Positions 1 to 13,900 of a stretch of DNA of 64,000 nucleotides are shown here, one piece after another (the first letter of the stretch is position 1; every line of letters starts with the position of its first letter). The notes below the pieces were generated by a model. That model was not told where the DNA came from, searched no databases, and worked only from the letters and a program-made list of their open reading frames with translations. The position numbers and the translations under genes are program-made. This DNA is from Pseudocercospora fijiensis CIRAD86. Taxonomy: Eukaryota; Ascomycota; Dothideomycetes; Mycosphaerellales; Mycosphaerellaceae. The stretch spans positions 1,674,001-1,738,000 of the forward strand of contig NW_006921538.1 in NCBI RefSeq assembly GCF_000340215.1. The letters are read 5' to 3'.

Positions 1-1071
1 GCTACCTAAAACAGGCTTACTGCCTTACGTTAAGAACAATAGCTAAAGGATAATCTCCTCGAGATTCGCCGCCTATAGGAAGCCTTAACAACTACTGCTA
101 GACTAGAACTAGTAGCAGGACCTTCTATTTAAAAGAAGGATACTAAACTCAAGGACTGCACTATATTTAATAGCTCTAGTCGAAAGCAATATAACGACTA
201 TATTCGTAACTATAAGCTTAACTAGCGAAACGTACCGAGGGCCCTTCTAGACGACTATTCGTTAGTCGTCTATGCTATATAGTACATTAACGGTAACCCT
301 AAGCGTATATAGGATAACTATTTTGATTCCCTTTACGACTAGACCGCTATTTAATAGCAGGATTACAAGACTATTATACTAAATACCCTTAGCAACCCTA
401 TATTGCGCTAGCAGCACGCCTAAGACTAATACCTACGTACTAAACAAAAGGCCGACTAAACCTCTCGATCCTTCGAGGCCTATCTAAAGACCCTTAAGGA
501 CGACTTGCTACCTAAGACCGACTCTATCTAGATATCTAAGATACGACCTAAACTGAGATAGGAACTAGTCCTTAAATTAGACCGCCGCCGTGTATTCGAA
601 TAGGCTAATCTTATACGTATTTAATTTATAGTCGAAGTAGAAATAGCCGAACGAGCTATCTAGCTCTAGTAACGACTAGAATCGAGAATCCGACTAACTA
701 GTACTAACCGTAGCTACCGTAGCCGCAGAGGAAACTAAGGTTCCTACTAAGATAACAATACTAACAATAGGAATAGTAACGATCGTAGAAGAGGCCGTAG
801 CCGGCGGCTATATAGAGGAGGCCGTAATAGGGGCCGTAGAAGGGGCTCGTATCCCTATAATGCTAACCGCTCGACTAACAATAGTAGCAATAGCGGCTAT
901 AGCAACCCCCCGACCGGATTGAAGTGCTTTAACTGTAACAGTACTAGCTATCTACTAGGCTAATACGACAAACCTAAGGACTAGGCCCGAATCGACCGTG
1001 CTACCGCCGAGTACCGTAAGCACCTTTTAGCCGCTAATGCTACCCCTATCGGTCCTTCGAAAAAAGAGTAA
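1..1071 (+). pseudogene. gag remnant of element A (CCHC zinc knuckle)
   Basis: The frame that starts at base 1 stays open apart from TAG/TAA codons to about 1071. It contains an Arg/Gly/Asn-rich stretch (about 700-900) and then a zinc knuckle near 922-975 that begins KCFNCNSTSYLLG. The His position of the CCHC motif now reads Tyr, as expected from a CAT to TAT RIP change. The gag would coat the RNA of the element in a virus-like particle. The same frame and the same motif occur in element C at about 28729-28790. The gag and pol frames differ (frame 1 against frame 3). Confidence 0.75.
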
Positions 1072-1079
1072 GCGCCGCA

Positions 1080-2313
1080 CTAACTATTAGCCTTATACGG
1101 CGTAAGACTATCGACATTGTACTAGCTATTATACGCACCTATCTTATAGGGGATATATATAGCAACAATTATAAAACTAAGGTTACGCTAGACCTAGGAA
1201 ATTCAGTTAGCGCCCTTATTAGCTATCGCCTAGCTAAGCAATTAGACCTTCGACAACTGCCGAAGACTAACCTACTAACCCTTACTTAGTTTAATAACGC
1301 TCGGTACTTAACCTATAGGGCCTACTATATTCCTATAGCTCTAAAGGACGACCTCGGAAATAAACGCCTACTAGACTTTACTGCCTACGCAGTAGATATA
1401 GACAACCTATATAGGGGAGCTACTATTGTTATTAGCAACCCTGTTCTTAAGTACTACGCTATAGCTATAGACCTAGGCCTCTAGAAGTAGTAATTTAGAA
1501 TCGCTAGGAAAGAGGACATTAAACACATTAATGTTAGCGAGTGTCCTAATAATATTAGGGTCCTGTTTATTAGCAACCTAATACTAGCCTCCGCCTTAGC
1601 TAATCCGACTACCGACCTACTCGGTAGTAACGATAAGCCTATGCCCCCTAATAGTATAGACCCTAATTAGCTCGCTCGTATACTAGAGCCTATTCGAGAA
1701 ACCTATATTAACGTATTTAAATACTACCTAGTATCGACATTGCCTATATTTAAGGAGATAGACTATAAGATTAATATTATAGAGGGCAAAGAGGTTCCTT
1801 TTAGACTACTCTATAACCTTAGTAAGCGCGAGCTTGCTATATTACGTAAGTATCTAGAGGAAAACCTAGCTAATAGGCGTATTCGGTATAGTAACAGCCC
1901 TGCCGGTATACCTATCCTGTTCGTACTAAAGAAGGATAGTAGCCTACGCCTATATATTAATTACCGTAGACTTAATGCTGTTACTATTAAGGACCGTTAT
2001 CTACTTCCGCTTATTAATAAGACCCTCGATCGCCTCTCTAGTACCTACTACTATACTATATTAGACATTAAGGATGTATACTATCGCATCCGCATCCGTA
2101 AGGGTAATAAATAGAAAACAGCCTTCCGTACCCGCTATAGCTATTTCGAGTATTTAGTTATACTATTCGGGCTAGCTAACGCCCCTACAATATTCTAGTC
2201 CTATATTAATCGGGCCCTATTAGGCCTATTAGACTACCTCTGTATAGTTTACCTAGATAATATCCTAGTCTATACCTATTTACCTAATATTATAGAGCAC
2301 TAGGCTATAGTAC
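1080..2313 (+). pseudogene. pol remnant of element A, 5' part (protease and N-terminal reverse transcriptase)
   Basis: This is the first half of the pol frame of element A. A retropepsin-like segment around 1190-1260 (LDLGNSVSALISYRL) is followed by reverse transcriptase. A clean 124-codon open piece lies at 1740-2114, with the fingers/palm sequence ending in a ...DIKDVYYRIRI block. The YxDD box reads YLDN near 2249-2260. The frame is cut at 2313 by the LTR of element B and continues at 22338 in the thumb/connection region, so the insertion lies just after the polymerase active site. Multiple in-frame TAG codons replace Trp and Gln. Confidence 0.85.
2309..2313. repeat. Target site duplication of element B, left copy (AGTAC)
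   Basis: AGTAC stands directly before the left LTR of element B and is repeated directly after the right LTR at 22333-22337. Removing element B and one copy restores continuity with the uninterrupted homologous sequence in element C (around 30110). Confidence 0.9.
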
Positions 2314-2659
2314 TATTACGGATCTAATTAGTTAGAGTCCTTATATAATCTTAGAGCGACGCTAAGACTAGTAGGCTAAGCTGTCGCTCTATCTTACTAA
2401 GAGCGACAGGAGCGGTCGAGAGCGACAGCGTCGCTTACGTCGCTTACGACTATAGACAAGATATCTCCTTTGTATTTAGGAACGCCGGAATACCCTTATA
2501 GCTCGAGGCGTTCAACTTATGTTACCTACTTACTAATTGGAATTACCTTTGTACTAATTATTCTGTCTCTGCCTCCCGCTTATATTAGCCTCTCTAAAGA
2601 AGCCTCGGCTTGTACGTAATAAGAAGTTACTTAACGATCTGTCGCGAGTAACCGTAACA
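2314..2659 (+). repeat. 5' LTR of element B
   Basis: 346 bp, matching 21987-22332 over its full length. By eye the two LTRs differ at nine positions and all nine are CA/TA or TG/TA exchanges, so the copies were effectively identical when RIP acted. It starts with a RIP-altered TG and ends in CA. Confidence 0.92.
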
Positions 2660-2876
2660 CTTTAAACGCCCTTAGGATAAGTGCCTTATTATAAGTCGGA
2701 AGGGGAACTCCCGCCCCTAGCGAGATAGGTAGTACTCGACGTACTACCTCTAGTACTAGCAATATACTAGGAACCTATACTAGAAACGATTCTCTTAAGA
2801 TCGGAAAGCTAGACTTTTATTACGGCGACCGAGACAAGTTCGATACCTAGGTTAGCTAGATAGATATATATTTCAT
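2660..2876 (+). pseudogene. gag of element B, 5' fragment
   Basis: This short stretch between the left LTR of B and the left LTR of D holds the 5' untranslated leader and the start of gag. A readable segment near 2800-2870 begins KLDFYYGDRDKF, typical of the start of the capsid-like gag domain of fungal Gypsy elements. It resumes in the same protein after element D at 15998. Confidence 0.65.
2872..2876. repeat. Target site duplication of element D, left copy (TTCAT)
   Basis: TTCAT precedes the left LTR of D. The partner at 15993-15997 reads TTTAT, a single CA to TA change, so the duplication itself carries a RIP mutation. Confidence 0.82.
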
Positions 2877-3064
2877 TGTTACGATATAACACTATTGTAT
2901 ATACGATAGTAGGTAGCGGTTACTATCGACCGCTGCAGTCGCTATTACTACTAATAGTAGGACTATTATATAGATAGCTTGCCTCGCGGCACCTTAGAGA
3001 ATGTATTAACTTTTGTACCGTATAACCGTTACGATACCTTCGTACTATAACCGTATACCTAGCA
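2877..3064 (+). repeat. 5' LTR of element D
   Basis: 188 bp, starts TGTTACGATATAAC and ends CTAGCA. It matches 15805-15992 with about ten differences, nearly all of CA/TA or TG/TA type; one is a CpG-context transition. Confidence 0.9.
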
Positions 3065-6000
3065 ACTTAGTAGCTTCGCTTAACACTTAGTTAGCTTCTA
3101 TACTAACTACTAGTCCTCTACCCGAATCGACCCCGGTTGTTATAGCTGCGACGAGAATCGACGCGATTAGCTACGGGTCCTACCGATCTTCCGCCGATTA
3201 CTACGATTCAACTCCTACCCGTTACGACGGTACCTATTCGATTTACTACCCTTCCGCACTATACCCTACCGACGCGCGAGCGCCTTATCGGCGATCCTAT
3301 TAGTACCCCGAGGAGACAGTAGTAGTAGTTTCTACCTTTAGTAGCAATTGCCTACTATACCTAGGTCTAGGGGTAGCTGCTTTCCCTAGGAGGACCTGCC
3401 CGATAAGCTACGCTCCTCCGCCTTTAGTCGGTTCTCCGTTATCGTCCTCCGTTTAGAGACTATCTCGCCTCTACCCTCTTACTAATAGTTTACCCGCTTG
3501 CCGTAGCTCCTTCGGACTCGCTTCTAACTCCGGTAGAAGCCTCGAAATTAGCTAAGCTAGCGGTTCAACCGCTACCCTAGTACTATAATCTCGGATTGCT
3601 AGATATAGAGCCCTATATCCTACGTATCTGTTCCTATATTTAGAACTACGTCGATTATAGCGAGAACTTCGCGACTTAGCTTAGGGTAAAGTACGGCCGA
3701 ATCGACTTGCTTGCCTTATACGTTCTATATTATTACCCGCTCGTAGGAAATCCGCCGCCTCTATAGGCTAAAATCGAGGAACTCTACCTAGACGCCCTTA
3801 ACGGTTACAACTTCCTAGGATAGTAGGTAGTAGATAAAGGAATCCTAACTAAATCGGTTAAGGAGCTTAAAGCCGCGCTCCTAACGGTACGCGATTTACG
3901 CTATTACCGTTAATTCTACCCGGAGATCTATCTACTACCTATAGTAGAGTAGCGCCTACTAGCCCGACCGCCTTAAGTCCTACCGCGGCCTACGGTTTCG
4001 CCTATTACTATAGTAGAAACAACCGTGCCGCCGGAATAGCGTCCCGGTTCGCCTAATAGCTCGCTTAAATCGGTTTTCTTGCGGAGGCTACTTAAGCTAC
4101 GATACCTAGCGGACGAGAATCCTTAGAAGCTAAGGGGGCCTCTACCTAAGACTTCCCCTAAGGAACCGTTAACCGGGCCTTCCGATCTGTCGACGTCGCT
4201 ATTCTAGGATATCGGTCGCGGCTAATTGCCTCTAATAAACGACGGCCTCGCCGACCCGTAGGCTAACGAGCCGCGTAGTCGTTTCTAATATCGTACTCCG
4301 GTAGATGCCTCGTAGATAACTAAGGAGATCGATAGGGCGAACATCGCTATATAATAGAACCGTTAGCGTCGTAATTATCTTCGCGAATTAGCTAGACGGA
4401 GAGGAGTCTATCTTAACGAAGTCGTATTAGACTTTCTAATAGAATAGGCGATTTTACTACTATCGGCTACGCGTAAGCTAAGTCCGCCCTAGCCGAACCC
4501 CGGTTAATACGATTACTAGTAGAGGGTAGACGCATATATAAATGCCCGTAGGTATAGCCGCTTACGTCGGGGCGGGTTTGCGCTAGGCGATCCGCCTAGC
4601 AATCCGCCTAGTAATCCTCCTAGTAATCTACCCGGTAATCCTCCTAACGATCCCCTACTACTGCTACCTAGTAACTTCGATCCGGGTGTTTCCTCTCGTA
4701 AGCCGACGTAGGGTTAGCCTTTGCCCTTTCCGCTATTAGACTTATAGGGTCTACTACGGGAAGGCAAGAAGTAACGCCGGAAGCACCGTCGGTATAGGGA
4801 TAACCCGAGTAAGGATAGATCCTTATTAGATAGTAAGGATTCGGACGACTCCGATTAATCCTCGTCGGATAACAATAGTTCCTTAGATGCTAGTTATTAT
4901 AGACACGCCCGCCGTCGCAGATACCGTTAGTATTATTAGGACTACGTCGCGGAATCGCTAGTTTCTAAAGCGAGTTATATCTAGGGGTACTACGCCTGCC
5001 CCTAGCGGCTACGCTTCGATCTAGCGTATCTTAGGTTCTTCGATCCTCTACTTAGCGTTACAGATTACGGCGAGGGAGACTATACTTTAGTCGGGAATAA
5101 GATAATATACCGTTCGGTATATGCTTTTATCGAAGCGGCTAAGGATTATACTTATATCGTAGGGCGAGAGACAGTTCGTCTTAACCTCTCCCTTTGCTTT
5201 CGAGGGGTAGCGCTTAGTTAGTATTATAGTTACCTTTCTAGCTATAACCGAGCAAAGCTCCGTAGCAGATACGGTCTAAAACGCTAGGAACGTTGTCTTA
5301 GCAAGAAATAGAAGGTCCCTCCGATAAAGGCGATAGATCTCCTCGATAAGTAACGCTACGACCGGTAGGATATCGCTTTAGGGCGTTTAGTAACGGACTT
5401 TATTATTAAGACGGTACAACTCGCTAAGGATGCCGGTATACGGAAATCGAACCGGCTCTTAGAAGCTTATCGTCGAATAGATCCGCGCCTCTAATTAAAT
5501 ATAGACGAGCTAAATCGTTATATAAAGGTCGATAAGTAGGTTACGTACTATAAGAAGTAGGCATTAATCTAGGAATATATGCTTTCGTCCTCGTCTAATC
5601 GTCGCCTAGACGCTACGACTAGGAACATTAGCCGCGCTAGTAAGGCTGCCTAGTAGAACCGATACGAAGGGAACGCCTCTTATACCCTAGCGAGCTTCGC
5701 TCTAGTAAGAGCGTCCCCTAACTACCGGAACTGCGATATCGACCGACCGAACCTACTACGCCTTACTAACGCCTATTAGCAGAATCGCCTGCCTAACGCC
5801 CCTTAGCAGAATCGCCTACCGCCGGTAGGAAATAGTAAAGGACCGTCGAAGGGTAGTAGCCCTACCTTCCTTCCGAAAGACTTAAAGCGAGTCGATTCGC
5901 GCCTATTTAATCGATAAAATAGAAAGCGTAACGATCGAGCTCGTAAGTAGGCTAACTTTACCGATAATAGTAAGAGAGTAGGCGATATCGTAAATAATAC

Positions 6001-9000
6001 TAACTAAGCCGACGACGGCTATCGGGAGGATAGTTAGGAGGATAATAGGAGAACCGACGCGGATAATTATAGCTATTTTAGTAATGCCGGAGAAGACGCC
6101 GACTACTTTACCGACCTATACGACTCCGATCCGGGCTTAGGAGCTTACTTTACGGACGTAGGCGATCGCTCGCTATTAGCGTTAAACTCGGTACTATAGG
6201 CTAAAGCGTCCCTACTAGCGGCGATCTAACTATTTACCTCTACGAAGTATGCTTACAAGGTCTATAGGCGGCGATTTAAGTTAGGCAACCTTCTATACTA
6301 GCATATTCGTAAGGAGTATATAGGGGCGACGACGCCTTCTACTATTATCGAACGCGTATCGGCAAACCTAGAAGTAATTTAGTCGAAGGCGCCTCCGTTA
6401 GCTTAGTAAGGTTACGCATTCCGGAATTAGTAATATATAACTTTCCCTCTTCGGTTGTTACTATCCGGTGCATCTATATAGGTCTACCTAGATACCGGCT
6501 ATACGCTTACTATTGCGGAAAAAGACTTCGTTTTAAGCTATTGCCCGGACGTAGAGGTACGTAAGCTACGCGAACTAATCGAAATTAGCGGCATTGCCGG
6601 CGCGTATCGCTCCGGGGAATACGTCGTATTAGATATGTTTATCCTAGTAGCGAAGATAGACGGTATAGTCTCCCTAGTACGAATAACTCGCGAGGTTTAC
6701 CTAGTTCCTAAACTAAAGGTAAAAATCCTAGTCGGTATAGATACGATTGCCCTAGAGGGAATAAAGATCGATATTCCCGTACGGACGGTTACTATAGCTA
6801 GTTAGGACAACGCCCGCTTTAAAGTAGCCGTTAAGCGCAAGAAAGGGAAGTCGGTTTAGCGCCCCGTAAGGCTAGCAGAGGACGTAACCTTAGCGCCGCG
6901 TACGGTCGCCCTCGCTCTAGTTAAGTACGGTAGCGACCTCCCTAAGGGCCGGGATTTTATTCTTAACGCCGGTTTCTTAGTCTAGCTAACTAGCAATGTA
7001 TAGGGATTGTCGTTACAAGCTCCGCCGTTAGTAACGGCGTATAATTAGGTCGTAGACGCTAATTTTTCTTATATATATATTCGTAACGATACGACGACTC
7101 TAGTAACGATTCGAGCTAGATAGCTGCTCGGTTTATTAAGTAATAGGACTATTACTAGGGCCTACTATATCGACGTAGCCGACTACGGACTAGCGGGATT
7201 GAGTCCTAACGCTTTTACGGCTACGCGGGATATGCTAAATGCATAGCGGGAATACTAGTACGTATTAGGCGTAACGATCTACGGTAACGATAACTAGGTA
7301 GACTAAATCGCTATAGCGGTCGAGCGGTACCCGGAGCTTTTTACAGATCGCTAAACGGTAGTCGATATTCCCGAGCACGATTATATGCCTATCCTAACTG
7401 TACTAAATTACCTAGATCTGTTGCCGCCCTTCTATATAATTAACCTAGGTAAGAGGGATCGTAAAGTAGTAGACAAGATATATAACGACCTATACCGCTA
7501 GGGGAAGATATAGTACATAACCGAGCCTACGCCCTTCGGCTTTCTAGTATTTGTCGTATAGAAGCGCGTTGCTAACGGTAAAGGTAGTATAATTAATAAG
7601 CCGCGGGCGGTAGTCGACATACGCGCCTTAAATAAGGTAACGATCCCTAATAGCTATTAGATACCGCTCTAGGCGGATCTCTTTATACAGTTAGTAGGGT
7701 GCTAGTATATTAGTACTATAGACTATCTAACCTTCTTCTACTAATAGGGCGTAAAGCCGGAGGATCGTTATAAATTAACGATTAATACTTATCGTAGCTA
7801 GGAATAGTATAAGGTCGCTATTATAGGATATTCGAATAGTATCTAATTCGTGTAGCGGAAGCTAGATTAGATCCTTCGCGACTGTCGTAGCTTTACGCGA
7901 GCTTATATCGACGATATCGTAGTGTTTTCGAAAACGTTGCCTAAGCATCTCGATTATCTAGAAGCGGTCTTCTAGAGATTAGACGCCGTAAGGATTAGTA
8001 TTAGTCCGAAGAAGACTTTCTTAGGCTTCCCCTCTACGACCCTTTTAGGTTAGTACGTTAGCGGCCTCGGTCTAGCTACGAGTAAAGAGAAAATCGCAGC
8101 GATTACCTTACTTTAGTTCCCGGAGAACGTATAGAAGCTAGAGTATTATCTCGGTCTAACTAATTAGTTACGGCAATACATCCTATACTACGTATAGATA
8201 GCGGGGCCTCTATAGGTAGAGAAGACACGCTTATTAAAAGGGGCGCTAGTTACCGGTAATAGTCGTCGCCGGTACGTCGCCGTTACGACGCTAGGTAAGA
8301 ACAATTAGCACCGCGACGAGCTAGTAAAAGCGTTTCGCTTGTTACAATCGATGTTCTACGAGCCCTCCTTCCTATACTATTTCGACCCTAACTATCGCTT
8401 ATACGCTAATATAGATTCCTCTAAAGAGTTTAGCTATAGCGCGGTACTCTACTATATCGATAGGGACCTAGACCCTATTCTATCTAAGGGAAAGGCGCAG
8501 TTGTTTCCTTATTATAAGGTTCAGCCTATTTTGTTCTTAAGCCGAGGCCTAACTTAGGCGGAGATACGATATTAGCCGACAGAGCTCGAATACTCGGGAA
8601 TCGTATAGATAGTAAAGAAGGTAGGCTATTTAATGCATGCTTTATCGAGGCCGACGACTATCTTTATAGACTACTATACCGCAGTCGGTCTTACTAACTC
8701 GGTATTAATAACTACGACTACCGATATAGGTAAGCAGAACCTAAAATTAGTAAGGGCATCGATATTCCTTTCCTAATATCGAGTCGATATAGTTTACCGT
8801 CTAGGGCGGATATACCTAGTTCTAGACGCCCTTAGTCGACTTCTAGGGGATATAGAGTCGCCTAAGCTAACGCCGGACGAGGAGAACTTAGACCTGCTCT
8901 CTTACTATACTAACGCTACGCCCTCTTCGGCCGATTTAGAGGAAGTAGCCTACTTCTATGCGATATTAGTAGAGCTAGATCCGGATTTCCGACGTCGGTT

Positions 9001-10942
9001 AAACCGAGCGTACGATAACGACGAACATTAGTCTAGGGTTTTACGACTAGTTCGATAAGCGTAGGCGCGGAATGCTTTAGAGCGTCTCTATTCGGAGAGA
9101 GCTAATATACCTTCGGTAACGAAAACGCTAGTTCGGTATAAGGGTAGCAAAAATCCGGACCTATTCGTAGGTAATAAGTTTAATAGTCCGCTAGGCATTC
9201 GATTCTTCGAGAGGGACGGCCTCTTATATTTCTATAACTAATCTTTAGGGCGCGAGCGACTCTATATCCCTCGAGCCTTAATAGGTAAGATCTTCGAGCA
9301 GGCTTACGATAACTGTTGCTACTAAGGCTTTTAGCGCGTCTTCGACCGTATTTAAGCTTCCTTCTTTATATATCGACTCGCTCGCTACCTTCGCCTCTAT
9401 TTAGATTATTGTTACTAGTGTCTCCTTTTACGTACCCCCCGATACGCTCCTTACGGCGAACTTTACCTAATCTAGAATACGGAGGGCCTATACTATACTA
9501 TAACGATAGATCTCGTAACCGCCTTACTGGTTACAACCGATAGTTTTAATATACTATATACGATTACTTATAAGACGTCTAAGCGGGTAGCAGTCGTCCT
9601 AGGCAAAGAGGACTAGAAGGCCTACGACTAGGGCATCGCTCTAATCGATAGGCTTTGCTTAATAGATATAAGTTTGCTAGCAGTACTTATCGCTAACCGT
9701 AATCCTCGCTAGCTAAGCGACTTCTTTAAGGGCGTTTTCTCGCGCCTACGTACGAAGCTAGCTACGTCTACGGCCTACTACCCTTAAACCGATAGTTAAT
9801 CCGAGCGAACTAACTAAACGGTCGAGACGGCGATTCGTTACTAGTTAGCGGATTATCCTAGCGAGGATTAGACGACGTTTATCCTATAGCTATAGGCTAC
9901 GCTTAACAACTCCCGCAATGCGACTACCGGTTAGTCGCCGAACGAGGTTGCTATAGGCGTAAGGACGAATCTCGACTCGCTCGATATACTATACGACTAT
10001 CCGCATAATAGGGCGGCAGCGCGTAGCTATATCTAGAAGGAAGTCTAGGACGCGATTACTTAGGCGAACGTAAAAATAAAAGAACGGTATAATAGCAAGT
10101 ATAAGCCCCTATTCCTTAAGCTAGGTAACTGTATTATACTTCGCCTATACCGTAGTTACGAAGTGCTAGGTTAGTCGTATAAGTTTGGCTACCGTTTTAA
10201 AGGGCCTTTTACGGTTCTTAAGAAGGTCGGACGACTAGCCTACTATCTCGAGTTGCCGCTATTAATGCGTATCTATCCGGTAATATCGGTTTCGTAGTTA
10301 GAAAAAGCTCCTAAAGACCTAGATCCTTTTAAGAGAACTGTTAATTACGAGCCCCCGCCTATCGTAGCTAAGGACGGTCTAGGTTCTAGCGACGAGAGCG
10401 ACTCTTACGAAATCGAGCGCTTTCTTAGGCGACGGACTGTCGTCCGAAGAGGCTAGCCCGTTCTCTAATACCTAGTAAAGTAGAAAGGGTATAGGAGCGC
10501 CTATAATATATAGTATAATATCGACAACTTAACGGGCGCGGACGATCTACGCAAAATCTACGATAACGTATACCCTCTAGAGGAGGTACCGCTATCCCGT
10601 GCCCTCCGTAGGGTAGTAAAGCGGACGAGAGCTCGCTAGCCTTTTTTAGAGGTTACTAGCTCCGCCGATAAAGGCGAGGCTAAATAATCCCTCGCGGTTC
10701 GTCGCAAATCGATACGACTCTACGGCGCGACTCCTCCTTCGGAGTCGTAATCCGCCTAGGCGTGCCCTTATATCGTTATCGTAACTACGTTACTTAGGCA
10801 ACCGTTATACGTAGACGCGGGCTATCCCTTATTTAGCATCGATCTTTCCGGACGATAAGAGAGCTTTCTATTAATTACCGACGACGAATAGGAACGGCCC
10901 TCGAGCGCGACAACCGCGTCCGTCGTAGGGAACGTAAACTAG
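3065..10942 (+). pseudogene. gag-pol of element D (protease, RT, RNase H, integrase, chromodomain)
   Basis: Frame 2 remains readable across almost 7.9 kb, with only TAG/TAA interruptions. A gag-like region with a Pro/Ser/Asn tandem run near 4590-4650 comes first. A retropepsin with a DTG at 6491-6499 follows. Reverse transcriptase has its YIDD box at 7904-7915. An RNase H-like domain lies around 8340-8700, including a clean open piece at 8339-8557. Integrase runs about 9200-10300, with a zinc-binding HHCC segment near 9305-9415 whose His residues mostly read Tyr. A chromodomain sits at about 10406-10600 with a YLVK-stop-KGY core, the stop replacing Trp. Gag and pol appear fused in one frame. 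The chromodomain of such elements is known to steer integration to modified chromatin. Confidence 0.85.
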
Positions 10943-13900
10943 TAGCTTTTTAGAAAAAATTTCTATAGTACCGATCGCGATACAAGCGCCTAAACGTTAC
11001 ATTATTCGAGGGGGATTTATAGCACCTATCTCGCTTATACCGTAAGGCCGACACGTTCGACCTCCTCTAAGGAGCAATAGCTAAGGAATATCGTAAAAGC
11101 GAGGATCGAGAACCCTAGGACACTGCGATAGGGAATAGTAAGGTTAACGCTCCTCGCGGGGAACCGCTACTACTAGACGGTCTAGGATCGGCCGGACAGT
11201 CCTTACACATTACTAGCTTAACGCCTATACCTAAGCTAGAGAGTAGGGCAAGCAATAAGGATATAGTATTAGATACTACGGTCGAGAGGCACACGGCCGC
11301 GCCTAAGCTAGATAATATAACAGATAAGGAGGTTGTAGTATTAGATACTACGGTCGAAAGTCGTACGGCCGCGCCGGAGGCAGATAATATAACGGATAAA
11401 GAGGATGCGGTATTAGACGAAACAGTCGAGAATCGTATAGCCGCGCCGGAGCCTAAGGATATAACGAACGAGAAGGACGCAACGCTTAATACTACGGTCG
11501 AGGAACGTACGGCTACGCCTAAGCTAGAGAATTTAGAGGGCCCGGAAAGGGATTCGGTAGGTAGAGAAGATATAATAGCGGATTAGATCGGCGAGCATTA
11601 TAGAGAGATAGATAACGCTACGCTTAACCCGTAATAAACGCGTCTAGAGGAATATAGTATTAACCTAGCGTAGACGCTAGAGGGCTTTACGATCCTCGCT
11701 ACGGCGGAAGGCAATCTTCGATAGACCTTTTATAAGGCGCTATCGCTTATTTCTACTAACGGCAGTTTAAGCACCGGCGAGGTTTAGGCGGTATTAAGCT
11801 ACGCTACTAAGAATAGATATATACGGCCTTTTCTAATATTTACCGAGGACGGATTAGATATAGAACTGCACTACGTATTAACGGACTCCGGTCGACGACT
11901 ATTATAGCGATACGCCCCGTTGTTCTTAGGCCGTAGTCGCATTAACAATACGCTAATAGCGAGCTTAGCACCGTTGCCCCCGGCTAATAAGGCAGACGAA
12001 TCCGATTTAGAATTACTCGAGGTAATAGCTTGCCCGTAATCGTAGGGGACGCCGGGTAGCGAGTTTAGTACTATATAGCGTTAGACTATTGCTAGCCTAT
12101 CGATAGTGCTTCCGAATCTAGACTGTCCGCTCTCTAATGTTAGACGGTTCTCTTTTCTAAAATATTGCATACTAGCGGTTATCGCGGCGGTTAATCTAGA
12201 TTACGTTTTCGATAGGAAGTCGTTTATATAGGCGGTTACGGCGCTTACTACGAAGAAGAAATAGTTAACGGAGCTAGCGAAGGCGTTGCTAGGCGAGGGC
12301 CGACAGACGGGCCGAGCGCTCTATAAGGCTATAGCCGACTACTTTATCGATAAGGACGACCCTCCGCTGCACTATTTAGGTAAATAGGAGTTTATTTAGA
12401 AGGGCAAAGCGTTATAGGTCGAGATTCTAGAGGCCGAGAAGCTATAGGACATCGTGCCGGGCTTCTTTGCCCTTTACCGAGACGCCGCTGCCTGCGCGTC
12501 TAGTAGCCCGGTTAACGGTACGGAAAGCAGCCCGATTAATCCTATTAGCGCGTAGCCTTTTAACGCGCCTTCGGCTTTAGAATCGGTACTACTGTTAACA
12601 ATACCCGCAAATCGACCGGCTTTACTAGAATTACTATCTCCGCTAGCGCGTACACTTCCTAATTTACCGCTACTATAGGCACTCGCCTCCCTAACGTAGG
12701 CGCCGAGTAACGGCTCGCTATAAGCGCCTATACTAGCTCCTCCTAAGCTCCTAGCTACTCCGATCGAGTCGGTTTTTAAGGAACCTCCGGTCCTATTCCC
12801 TAAAGAACTTAAGTTCGAGCGGTAGCGACTTTAAGGCTAGCGCGCGCGCTAGACTTTGATTAATAAGCGTCTCCTTCGCGCTAACGAGACGCCCGAGTAA
12901 GCTGTAATCTAGTAGTGCGTAGAGCATAAGGACTATAACAAGAAAGTCGATGCGCTAATCGCCGCTAATCCTATAGAGCGTAATAAGAATAGAGACGCAC
13001 GCTTTATCTAGGCCGCGAAGCTCGTACGCAACGCGTACGCTAAGGACGCTAACGGTCGGCTATCTAATCTTTTTTGCCTACGTCTATATAAGCGAATAGT
13101 CGAATACTATTTAGTAAGGCTTTAGTATTACCTATATTATCTACACCTTATAGCTAGCGATCGGCGCTTCTAGATTCTACGCGAATTGTATTAGTATATA
13201 GGTAAGCTAGTCACCGATTTTAAAAACCTACTCTTTACGTAACCGTACTCCTTCCGAATCGTAAACGACGATCTCGCCCGTAAATACTCTATCTTTAGGA
13301 CCGACCTCTACTCGGACGGTTACGATACGTAGTAGGAGATTTACGCGATTCGCTTTAGCGAGTACGTAGCGCTTATAACGGCGGGCGAATTAAAGGAGCT
13401 TCCTAACCTAGCTAACCTCGATACGAATTTTCTACTAACTATTACTTTCTACTACGCGAAGTTGTAGTACCGACTCCTAGCAAATATTACCCGCTTACGC
13501 GAGAACTTCCTTAGCTTAAGCACCTATACCGGCGACCTACGATTCTAGCTAGTACTGTCTCTAATCCGTAATAGAGCCGTCGGTCTTATAGTACGCGCTA
13601 TCTTACACTTCCTATAGACGGTCGACCTCGTACGAGAGTAGTTCTACCGCTTTATCCTAAAAGAACATCGCGATAGTATTATAGTAGGTAGTTACCCGGT
13701 CCTATATAAGCGTAGCGAGAACGGTAAGGACGTATCCTACCGTAACTATAGTAAGGAATACCTAAAGACGGGCAAGCGACCTATTAGCGAATACGTCGGA
13801 GCGACAAAGTATTATAAGATCGACCTAACTACCTATAGCGAAGTCTAATTCTTATAGATAGTAGCTACCGGACGACTCTCGATAGTGCGCCTGCCTCTAC

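Noticed and set aside
9316..9543. 75-codon plus-strand frame within the integrase region of element D
   Set aside because: It is out of frame with the integrase (frame 2), and its Arg/Leu/Ser-rich sequence is a shadow of it.
11257..11544. Regular repeats considered as a CRISPR array
   Set aside because: Units are contiguous, without spacers, and code for protein repeats in a eukaryotic transposon.
11640..12040. Faint OTU-protease-like pattern in ORF3 of element D (EGNLR-stop-TFYKALS)
   Set aside because: Only a few residues fit, the expected catalytic Asp and Cys are not visible, and RIP could have altered them either way. No claim is made.
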